Below, piece by piece: positions 5,088-10,987 of a stretch of DNA of 10,987 bases; within the stretch, counting starts at the first letter, position 1; each line of letters starts with the position of its first letter. A program made the translations under genes and the position numbers. Source of the DNA: DASPXK01 sp035637315. Lineage in GTDB: Bacteria; Chloroflexota; UBA6077; JACCZL01. The stretch spans positions 1 to 10,987 of the forward strand of contig DASPXK010000234.1 in assembly GCA_035637315.1 (NCBI GenBank), given 5' to 3'. The notes beneath the pieces were generated by a model that was given only the letters and a program-made list of their open reading frames with translations, made no database searches and was not told the origin of the DNA.

Positions 5088-6278
5088 GTGCGGCAGCCCT
5101 CGGCGGCAGTTCGTCGGCTTCAACAGTCCGAGCGCGCGGGCCACTCGGCCCCACCGAGTCCGGGCGTGATCCCGCTCCATACGGGCGACCCCGACTTCCC
5201 CACCCCGCCCCACATCGTCGAAGCGCTGGGCGACGCCGTCGAGCGCGGCTACACTCACTACCCGCCCTACCAGGGCGACCCGGAGCTGCGGGCAGTCATC
5301 GCCGACCAGCTCTCGAAGCGGTCCGGTCTCGCCTGGACCGCCGACGACGTGACGATCACTATCGGCGGCAGCGGCGCGATCTTCGGCGGCATGGCTGCCT
5401 TCCTCGACGCGGGCGACCAGGTGTTGGTCCCGCAGCCGACGTTCTCGTTGTATGGCGACGTGGCCGCCTCAGTCGGGGCCGAGGTGACCGACGTCCCGCT
5501 GACCGATGACCTCCACCTGGACCTGGATGCGCTTCGCGCGGCGGCCGGCCCGCGGGCCCGCATGGTGATCCTGTGTAACCCATGTAACCCGACCGGCGTG
5601 GTCTTCAGACGCGACGAACTGGAGGCGCTGGCGGCCTTCTGCGTGGAGCGCGACCTGCTGCTCCTGGCCGACGAGGCGTACGACCACATCATCTTCGACG
5701 GCCGCCAGCACGTCTCGGCGCTCGACTTCCCCGAACTGGCCGATCGGCTCCTATTCGTGCAGACCTTCTCCAAGACATTCGCCATGACCGGCTGGCGACT
5801 GGGCTACCTGGCGGCGCTCGACGGGATGGCCAAAGCGGCGCTGATCGTGCACCGCACGGCCGTTAGCTACGTCAACGCAGCCGTCCAACGAGCCGGCCTG
5901 GTGGCCCTGACCACGCCGACGGACTACCCGGCCCGGATGGTGGAGGAGTATGCCCACCGCCGAGGGATGCTCGACGAGCTGCTCAGGGATGCCGAGGGCC
6001 TGTCGTGGCGGCCGCCAGAGGGGACGTTCTACGCCTTCGTCAAGTATTCGGCCGACATGCCGGCTCGCGAGATGACCAGCTTCCTGCGCGAGCGGGGTGT
6101 AGCGGTGAGGAGCGGGACGGAGTATGGGCCCGGCGGCGAAGGCCATATCCGGCTCAGCTTCGCCACCAGCCGAGACAACATTCGCGAGGGCGCTCGTCGA
6201 CTGGCCGAGGCGTGCGCCGAAGCGAGCCGAGAGTCGAAAGTCGAAGGTCGAAAGGGGAGATCCGAGGCCCTCGCCTGA
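5088..6278 (+). CDS. PLP-dependent class I/II aminotransferase
   Basis: A 396-residue fold-type I aminotransferase of the aspartate aminotransferase superfamily. GDPDFPTP (33-40) near the N-terminus is typical of the Thermus-type Igamma group. A glycine-rich GGSGAIFG (93-100) binds the PLP phosphate. Asn167 in CNPTG, Asp195 and Tyr198 in ADEAYDH, Lys229 in TFSKTFAMTGWRLGY (the Schiff-base lysine) and the C-terminal substrate-binding Arg in GHIRLSF are all present, so it should be active. It transfers amino groups between an amino acid and a 2-oxo acid; the substrate is not predictable from these motifs. The start is GTG 5088 behind an ideal Shine-Dalgarno site. The last 13 or so residues (ESKVEGRKGRS and following) are encoded by one arm of a heptad inverted repeat and are unlikely to belong to the fold. 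It is convergent with the permease gene. Confidence 0.92.
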   Translation: MRQPSAAVRRLQQSERAGHSAPPSPGVIPLHTGDPDFPTPPHIVEALGDAVERGYTHYPPYQGDPELRAVIADQLSKRSGLAWTADDVTITIGGSGAIFGGMAAFLDAGDQVLVPQPTFSLYGDVAASVGAEVTDVPLTDDLHLDLDALRAAAGPRARMVILCNPCNPTGVVFRRDELEALAAFCVERDLLLLADEAYDHIIFDGRQHVSALDFPELADRLLFVQTFSKTFAMTGWRLGYLAALDGMAKAALIVHRTAVSYVNAAVQRAGLVALTTPTDYPARMVEEYAHRRGMLDELLRDAEGLSWRPPEGTFYAFVKYSADMPAREMTSFLRERGVAVRSGTEYGPGGEGHIRLSFATSRDNIREGARRLAEACAEASRESKVEGRKGRSEALA

Positions 6279-6301
6279 CTTTCGACCTTCGACTTTCGAC
6301 T
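6232..6301. repeat. Perfect 23-bp inverted repeat of TCGAAAG-type heptads
   Basis: The left arm at 6232-6254 is three 7-base units (AGTCGAA, AGTCGAA, GGTCGAA) plus AG. The right arm at 6279-6301 is its exact reverse complement, and a further heptad (TTTCGAC) continues to 6307. The 24-nt loop contains the aminotransferase stop codon (6276-6278). The left arm is therefore coding and the right arm lies between the two convergent stops. The element ends 2 nt before the permease stop at 6310-6312. It could act as a bidirectional transcription stop or RNA stabiliser, and it looks like an expanded dispersed repeat. Confidence 0.88.
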
Positions 6302-6309
6302 TTCGACGT

Positions 6310-7230
6310 TTAGCGAGGGCGATTCACGAGCCAGAGGCCGAACAGGATAAGGGCGCCGCAATACAACGTGAGCAGGGTGGGCCGCTCGGCAAGGACCACG
6401 GCGGCGAGGGCGACCGTGAAGATCGGCTGCAGGTACATGAACGAGATCGCCTGTGAGGCCGATACGTCACGTAAGGCGTAGATGTAAAGGACCTGGCTGC
6501 CCGCCCCCGTAAAGATGACAAGGTACAGGACCGCCAGCCAGGTGGAGGCCGGCCAATCGACGACCCGCGGCAGATCGGTCCAGGCGCCCAGCAGCGCGGT
6601 CGAGGGCCACAGCGCGAGCATCGCGAACACGTTGGCGGCGGCGACGACCAGCAGGGGTGGGTGTCGAGCCAGGAGCGGCTTGGCCATCAAGGTGTAGCCG
6701 CCCCACGCCAGCTGGGCTGCCATCAGGTAGGCGCTGCCCAGCATGACCGGCGGGTCGATTGCATCGAGGCGTCCGCCGGTCGCCAGGACGCCGGCCCCCG
6801 CGAAGGCCACGCACATGCCCACGGCCCGAGCTCGGCCGAGGCCCTCGCCGAGAACTAGCCAGGCCAGCAGCGCCGTCCAGAGCGGTCCGGTCATCAACAT
6901 CAGGCCGGCGAACGTGGCCGTGGTCATGGAGATCCCGATAGTGAACAGGAGGGTGCTGCTGGCCTGCCCGAGGACACCCACGGCGCCGAGCCGGAGCCAC
7001 TCCCAAGGCTCGAGCTGCGGCCCGAGTCGGCGCATGGCCAGGAAGAGCGGCAGGTGGAAGCAAGTCGTGGCCAGACTGAAGCGAACGACCGCGAGCAGGG
7101 CCGGCGTCGTCTCGCGAAGGGCAAGCTTGGTGACGATGCTGTTGCTAGCCCAGATCAGGACGACCACTGCCAGCAAGGCCAGGGGCAGCGAGGACCTGCC
7201 GCCGTTGGGCGAGCCAGGCGTGGGGGACAC
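6310..7230 (-). CDS. EamA-family (DMT superfamily) permease
   Basis: A 306-residue inner-membrane protein with about ten hydrophobic segments arranged as two EamA repeats of five. The first begins with ALLAVVVLIWASNSIVTKLAL (residues about 18-38, quoted loosely), the usual WxxN start. The second repeat ends with SFMYLQPIFTVALAAVVLAE and a short cytoplasmic tail NRPR. The alternating hydrophobic blocks, the Leu-Gly-Glu after segment 4 (WLVLGEG) and the Pro in segment 9 are family hallmarks. Members export amino acids, metabolites or drugs; no substrate can be read here. The only sensible start is GTG 7230, which lacks a Shine-Dalgarno site, while a CATAAT element ends 7 nt upstream, so the mRNA may be leaderless. 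The gene lies 42 nt after the second secreted-protein gene. Confidence 0.9.
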   Translation of the reverse strand: MSPTPGSPNGGRSSLPLALLAVVVLIWASNSIVTKLALRETTPALLAVVRFSLATTCFHLPLFLAMRRLGPQLEPWEWLRLGAVGVLGQASSTLLFTIGISMTTATFAGLMLMTGPLWTALLAWLVLGEGLGRARAVGMCVAFAGAGVLATGGRLDAIDPPVMLGSAYLMAAQLAWGGYTLMAKPLLARHPPLLVVAAANVFAMLALWPSTALLGAWTDLPRVVDWPASTWLAVLYLVIFTGAGSQVLYIYALRDVSASQAISFMYLQPIFTVALAAVVLAERPTLLTLYCGALILFGLWLVNRPR

Positions 7231-7237
7231 GCCGGCA

Positions 7238-7264
7238 ATTATGGGGCTACAAATCGGTACCGAT
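7238..7264 (-). promoter_or_regulatory. Candidate promoter and 12-bp palindromic operator of the permease gene
   Basis: On the minus strand CATAAT (7243-7238) matches the -10 consensus at 5 of 6 bases and ends 7 nt before GTG 7230, so transcription would start at or next to the start codon. A perfect 12-bp palindrome ATCGGTACCGAT occupies 7253-7264, exactly where the spacer and -35 would be. No consensus -35 is visible, which would fit activator dependence or overlap by a repressor site. Confidence 0.42.
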
Positions 7265-7272
7265 GAGTCACG

Positions 7273-8136
7273 TCACGTCACCCTGAACGGGCACTCGAGG
7301 GAGATCGTCGGCGGGATCTCGGGCTGGTCAGGGTCGGGGTAGGGGCGCGCGCCGCGAGCCGTGACCCGCACCCGGTGCTCGCCGCTGGTCCGCGGCAGGT
7401 CTGTCGCCGCGCGCTGGAGCTGCGGCCCCCAGCCGGCCGCCACGGCCTGGCCGTCGATCTGCCAGTCGAAGTCGAACAGATCGGCAAACGGCGGCGACAT
7501 GAAGACGGTGAAGCTCAGCAGGTCATAGAACCGCGCACGGTCGGGCTCGATCGCCAGGGTCAGCAAGTAGCGCTCGTCCGGATCTCGATCCGCCCCGCAG
7601 ACCGGGGGGCTGAGCGCCACCCGGAGCGTGAAGCCACGCGATGGGTCGAAGCTCGGGTCGTCGCGGGCTTTGACGACGATCAGGTAGCTGCCGCCCGGAT
7701 CGACTCGTTCGACGATCGCGCTTGGCTCGACGAACTGGACGACCCTCCGCTGGAAGCGACGGGCCTCCGCCAGGCAGCCCCTAACCCGATCGCACACGGC
7801 CAGGCCAAGCCGGCCAAACTCCTCGGCGGCTGGGCCGCCGCGCCAGAGCGTCATATCCGCGGGGTAATAAAGGTCGCCAAGGAAAACGTGGACCGTGGCG
7901 GGCTCTCGACCCGCTCGAAAGCGGAAGACCCGCAACTGGCCAACGTGGTCGAACGTGCCGCGAACGTTGATGCCTTGGGCGTCCGGTGAGCCCAGGTCGC
8001 AGGCAGTGGCTGGAGTGTCGTAGTCGCCTGCACACGTCGGCTGGCCTTTCACTGACGACGGCGGTACGAGCAGCAGCGCCGCCGCGGCCAGCCAGGCGCA
8101 CAGCCACACGCGGACCACGCGACTGACGGCGCTCAT
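7273..8136 (-). CDS. Secreted protein of unknown function, second paralogue
   Basis: A 287-residue protein with a Sec-type signal peptide (Arg-rich start, hydrophobic core about 11-25, likely cleavage at VKG-QPTC near 31). The first half has the strand pattern of a pre-peptidase C-terminal (PPC)-like beta domain: FRFRAGREP, VHVFLGD, RVVQFVEPSAIVERV, SYLIVVKA, FDPSRGFTLRVAL. The second half has LFDFDWQIDG (220-229) and GEHRVRVTARGARPYPDPDQP (about 252-272), recalling PKD/Ig-like modules. Cys35, 46, 180 and 282 align with cysteines of the upstream paralogue. An extra Cys115/Cys121 pair occurs in an insertion. There is no lipobox. ATG 8136 overlaps the previous stop as ATGA, so the two proteins are made together. 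I recognise no enzymatic motif; domain names are fold-level inference. Confidence 0.85.
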   Translation of the reverse strand: MSAVSRVVRVWLCAWLAAAALLLVPPSSVKGQPTCAGDYDTPATACDLGSPDAQGINVRGTFDHVGQLRVFRFRAGREPATVHVFLGDLYYPADMTLWRGGPAAEEFGRLGLAVCDRVRGCLAEARRFQRRVVQFVEPSAIVERVDPGGSYLIVVKARDDPSFDPSRGFTLRVALSPPVCGADRDPDERYLLTLAIEPDRARFYDLLSFTVFMSPPFADLFDFDWQIDGQAVAAGWGPQLQRAATDLPRTSGEHRVRVTARGARPYPDPDQPEIPPTISLECPFRVT

Positions 8137-8975
8137 AACGCCACAAACGCGCAGTCAACCGCCATTGAGCCACCGTCCAGCGGGATGCTGGGCTGGTCAG
8201 GGTCCGGATATACGCGAGCGCCCTTTGCCGTGACGGTGACCTTGTGAGCTCCGAGCGGGGTCTTCTGCAGGCCCGGGACAGGCTGCTGGATGGTCAGGCC
8301 CGACCCGGCCGGCCGCCCGTCGATCTGCCAATCGAAGTCGAACAGGTCGCTGTAGGGCGGCGCGACGTTGACGTTGAAGGTCATCAGATCGAATGGACCG
8401 GGCTTCTCGGGCTGGAAGGTGATCGTAACCAGATAGCGCTCGTCAGGGCTGAGCTTGTCGCCGCAGATCGGCGCGCCCAGCGCCACCCGCAGCGTGAACC
8501 CCTTGCTTGGGTCGAAGCCTACTTCGCCCGCTGTCTGGACGACGAGCAGGTAATTGGTGTTGGGCTCCATGCTGCGGACGATCTTATCCGGCTGCACGAA
8601 CTGGAGGACCCGCGATCCCGTCTCCTGAGAGGCGCGCAAGAACTTCCAGCGCGCGATCTCCTGGCCCAGGTTCTCGCGATACAGCCCGGCCTCCATGTCG
8701 TACCACTGGTCGCCAAGATAAATGTACGCCGACCGGGGCTCCGGGCCGACCCGGAACTGGTAGGCGCGCTGGTCGTCGACCCGGCTCAGGTCGCCAGGGA
8801 CCGTCGTGCCTTCGGCCGACGGCGAGCCCATCTGGCAGGTAATGATCGACTTCCCGACCGCCTCGTAGAGCACCTCGGCGCACGGAAGCTGTCCGTTGAC
8901 CCCGCCCGGCCGGCCGGCAAGAACCAGTCCGATCAGAAGAAAGCCGATCTGTCCGAGCCTGGCTAGTCGACCCAT
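8133..8975 (-). CDS. Secreted protein of unknown function, first paralogue
   Basis: A 280-residue exported protein. The signal peptide is MGRLARLGQ followed by a hydrophobic core (10-20) and probable cleavage at VNG-QLPC near residue 28. Like its downstream neighbour it has a PPC-like first half (YQFRVGPEP, AYIYLGDQWYD, RVLQFVQPDKIVRSM, NYLLVVQ, FDPSKGFTLRVAL). A PKD/Ig-like second half follows (LFDFDWQIDG 211-220; GAHKVTVTAKGARVYPDPDQP at about 242-262). Cys32, 47, 171 and 275 are shared with the paralogue and could form two disulphides in the envelope. ATG 8975 is preceded by GGGGGAGGACTCCT, a strong ribosome site; longer in-frame readings up to 9203 enter the kinase gene and are rejected. 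It follows the kinase stop by 46 nt. Function is unknown; ligand binding or surface display is possible. Confidence 0.86.
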   Translation of the reverse strand: MGRLARLGQIGFLLIGLVLAGRPGGVNGQLPCAEVLYEAVGKSIITCQMGSPSAEGTTVPGDLSRVDDQRAYQFRVGPEPRSAYIYLGDQWYDMEAGLYRENLGQEIARWKFLRASQETGSRVLQFVQPDKIVRSMEPNTNYLLVVQTAGEVGFDPSKGFTLRVALGAPICGDKLSPDERYLVTITFQPEKPGPFDLMTFNVNVAPPYSDLFDFDWQIDGRPAGSGLTIQQPVPGLQKTPLGAHKVTVTAKGARVYPDPDQPSIPLDGGSMAVDCAFVAL

Positions 8976-9021
8976 AGGAGTCCTCCCCCGATTCACTTCA
9001 AATTTCCACTCGTGCTTCGAC

Positions 9022-10987
9022 TCATAGCCCCGGGGCAAATGGACGCGGCTGCCCAGGGGCCGGGGCCGGTTGAGACGGTTGGGCCGGCTTTGGCGCTGGC
9101 TGAGCGGGCTGAGACGGGCGGACCGGCCCACCTGGCGTCGATGGCGACTCGACGGTTGGTGTGGGCGTGTACGCGGCCAGTCGCTGGCGCGCCTCGGCCC
9201 CATCCGGATTGACCTCGAGGGCCCGCATGAGGACCGGGAATGCCGCGTCGCGGTCGCCCCCGCTCAGCAGGCGGTCGGCTTTGGAGACCAGCAGCGCATA
9301 CAGCTTTTGGCGCGTCTCGCGGTAGTTGGGGTCGACCTGCATGATCTGCTCCAACGCCGTGATCGCGGCCTCGTCGTCCTTGCCCCAGGCGGCCTCCATC
9401 TCGCGCCAGTCCTTGAGCAGCACGACCTGCTTCTGGCCGTCCAACGCCGCCGGATCATTTGCCCTCAGGCCCAGCGCGGCTCCGTACTGCGCGTAACTGC
9501 CGTCCAGGTTGCCGAGGTCCAGCAGGATCTTCCCGTAGTCGATAGATGCCTTGTACAGGGCGGCGTCCAGGCCCGGCAGGCCGGGGTCGGTCTGCTTGAG
9601 CGCGAGCAGGGTGGGCAGCCCGGTCTGGAAGTCGCCAGCGGCCAGCGCCGCCTGGGCCTGCTGCAGGCGCTGCTGCGGACCCGGGGCCGCGGGACCCGGG
9701 GCGACCGTAGCCGTCGGGGCGACCGTCGTTGGAGTGGGCGCTTTGGACGTCTCGGCCTGCGGCGGGGCCACGGCGACCTCGGCCGGCTTCGCTGCCTCCA
9801 CAGGCTGGACCGCCGGCGCGAGAGTTGGCCCGCCGGCGGGCTTGGGAGTCTCGGTGACGCCGATGCTGATCACGCTCATCTGAAAGAGCGCTAGCGCGCC
9901 CAGCGCGACCAGTACGACGACGGCCAGGGCCGGGAACAGCGGCGAGATGCCGCGACGCTCGACCCGGGTGATCGTCTGGTCGACCGCGCGGCCCGGAGCG
10001 GTGGCTTCCTCGCCATAGCCGCGAACGGTGGGCGGAGCAGGAGTCGAAACGGCCGACGGCGCGGCCATCGGAGGCGGGGTCAGGGTGGGCGCGGAGACGC
10101 GGCTGCCGTCCGGCGCGAGGGGAGTGGCCGGCTCGATCCGGGTGCTCCAGCCGGCTGCCAGGCGTTCGGCCGGCCGCTCCTCGGCAGCCAGCGCCTCGAC
10201 GAAGCCGCGGGCGGTCGGAAAGCGCTCGGCGGGCTCCTTCGCGAGCTGGCGAAGGAGCGCCCCCTCGACCGCGTCCGGTAGGTCGGCACGGAAGGAGCGC
10301 GGGGAGGGCGGCGGCTTGTGGACCTGGGCGTAAATGACGGCCGGCGTATCGGTCCCACCGAACGGCACGTGCCCCGTGAACATCTCATAGGCCAGCACCC
10401 CGAGCGCGTAGAGATCGGCGCTCTTGCCACTGCCGGCACCAGTCACCACCTCTGGCGCCATGTACTCCGGGGTGCCAACCATCAGCCCGGTGCGGGTCAG
10501 GCGCGTCTCATTGGCCGCGCGGGCGATCCCAAAGTCGACCAGGGTCAGGTGATCGTCGGGCGCCACGATCACGTTGCCTGGCTTGATATCGCGATGCAGG
10601 ACCTCGCGCCCGTGAGCGTAGTCGAGCGCATCGGCGAGCTGCTTCAGGAGCCGTACGGCGTAGTCGGGCTGGAGCGGGCCCAACGAGCGGGTAACCTCCC
10701 GCAGCGAGCGCCCCTCGACCAGCTCCATGACGATGTAGTGGAGATCGCCCTCCTCGCCTACGTCGTAGATCTGGACGATGTTCGGGTGGCGCAGCCCGGC
10801 CGCGATCATCGCCTCGCGGCGGAAACGCTCGACGAAGTTCTCGTCGGCCGCGAAGTGGGGCGGCAGGATCTTGATGGCGCGGTGCTGCTGAAGGGTGCGG
10901 TGGTAGGCGCGGTAGACGGCGCCCATGCCGCCTCGCCCGAGCATGTCCTGGAGCTCGTATGGCCCGAAGGTCCGCCCCGTCAGGACG
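9022..10987 (-). CDS. Transmembrane Ser/Thr protein kinase with TPR-like ectodomain, N-terminal tip outside window
   Basis: A PknB-type Hanks kinase; 654 codons are visible, beginning VLTGRTFGPYELQ, so only a few residues are missing. Numbering from the visible end, residues are: Gly-rich loop LGRGGMGAVY (16-25), ATP lysine in AIK (Lys39), catalytic HRDIKPGN (Asp133), DFG (Asp151), GTPEYMAPE (171-179). All are intact, so it should be active on the cytoplasmic side. A Pro/Ala/Thr-rich linker leads to one membrane segment (about 350-370, FPALAVVVLVALGALALF). Outside follow a second Pro/Thr/Ala linker, a helical TPR-like region (about 440-605, AQAALAAGDFQTGLPTLLAL and similar units) and a Pro/Gln-rich tail (PAQPAPKPAQPSQPAPAPGQ). 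There are no PASTA repeats, so it is unlikely to be the cell-wall-sensing PrkC/PknB type. Its neighbours suggest it shares an operon with two secreted proteins. Confidence 0.94.
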   Translation of the reverse strand, partial: VLTGRTFGPYELQDMLGRGGMGAVYRAYHRTLQQHRAIKILPPHFAADENFVERFRREAMIAAGLRHPNIVQIYDVGEEGDLHYIVMELVEGRSLREVTRSLGPLQPDYAVRLLKQLADALDYAHGREVLHRDIKPGNVIVAPDDHLTLVDFGIARAANETRLTRTGLMVGTPEYMAPEVVTGAGSGKSADLYALGVLAYEMFTGHVPFGGTDTPAVIYAQVHKPPPSPRSFRADLPDAVEGALLRQLAKEPAERFPTARGFVEALAAEERPAERLAAGWSTRIEPATPLAPDGSRVSAPTLTPPPMAAPSAVSTPAPPTVRGYGEEATAPGRAVDQTITRVERRGISPLFPALAVVVLVALGALALFQMSVISIGVTETPKPAGGPTLAPAVQPVEAAKPAEVAVAPPQAETSKAPTPTTVAPTATVAPGPAAPGPQQRLQQAQAALAAGDFQTGLPTLLALKQTDPGLPGLDAALYKASIDYGKILLDLGNLDGSYAQYGAALGLRANDPAALDGQKQVVLLKDWREMEAAWGKDDEAAITALEQIMQVDPNYRETRQKLYALLVSKADRLLSGGDRDAAFPVLMRALEVNPDGAEARQRLAAYTPTPTVESPSTPGGPVRPSQPAQPAPKPAQPSQPAPAPGQPRPFAPGL

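Noticed and set aside
7273..8975. Lipoprotein status for the two secreted proteins
   Set aside because: Cysteines near the cleavage sites (GQLPC, GQPTC) lack a lipobox, and the cysteine is not at the predicted cleavage position.
9070..9894. Plus-strand open frame of about 274 codons opposite the kinase ectodomain
   Set aside because: It mirrors Pro/Ala-rich kinase codons as Gly/Arg-rich text, a standard high-GC shadow.
1..10987. CRISPR array, insertion sequence, integrase or phage genes
   Set aside because: No regularly spaced direct repeats and no transposase or integrase motifs were seen on either strand.

Overview
This is a GC-rich chromosomal segment (roughly two-thirds G+C by eye) from a bacterium. 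Its features are GuaB3 next to GuaA, a Hanks-type kinase with a TPR ectodomain, class I aminotransferase and DMT permease genes, frequent GTG starts, and intergenic C/G-rich palindromes. Together these fit a Chloroflexota-like lineage (Thermomicrobia or relatives) or another deep high-GC group. That placement is inference from gene content and style, because there is no rRNA or other marker here.

Layout, left to right. (1) 1-2385, minus strand: a purine module. guaB3 (CBS-less IMP dehydrogenase family) reads into guaA (GMP synthase, cut by the window edge) with a 4-nt stop/start overlap. The two encode the route from IMP through XMP to GMP. (2) 2386-3031: a long divergent intergenic region. 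It holds a candidate guaB3 promoter, a leader with three consecutive hairpins just before the guaB3 ribosome binding site, and C/G-rich palindromic repeats. (3) 3032-3937, plus strand: an atypical NAD(P)-binding SDR (NDUFA9-like) that lacks the usual catalytic tyrosine. It is followed by tRNA-Gly(TCC) at 4005-4075. (4) 4076-4809: a large inverted repeat directly after the tRNA, then a two-gene cassette that looks like a type II toxin-antitoxin pair with a RelE/ParE-like toxin. (5) 5088-6278, plus strand: a PLP-dependent class I aminotransferase whose last codons run into a perfect 23-bp inverted repeat built of TCGAAAG-type heptads. (6) 6310-10987, minus strand: a probable four-gene run read from right to left. 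It comprises a membrane Ser/Thr kinase with an extracytoplasmic TPR-like region, two tandem paralogous secreted proteins of unknown function (coupled by an ATGA overlap), and an EamA/DMT permease. The permease has its own candidate promoter with a perfect 12-bp palindrome.

The least described part is the kinase plus secreted-paralogue cluster. The two secreted proteins share four cysteines, a PPC-like first half and a PKD/Ig-like second half around an LFDFDWQIDG motif. They are tightly linked to a receptor-like kinase, so an envelope sensing role is plausible but unproven. The structured guaB3 leader is the best regulatory-RNA candidate.
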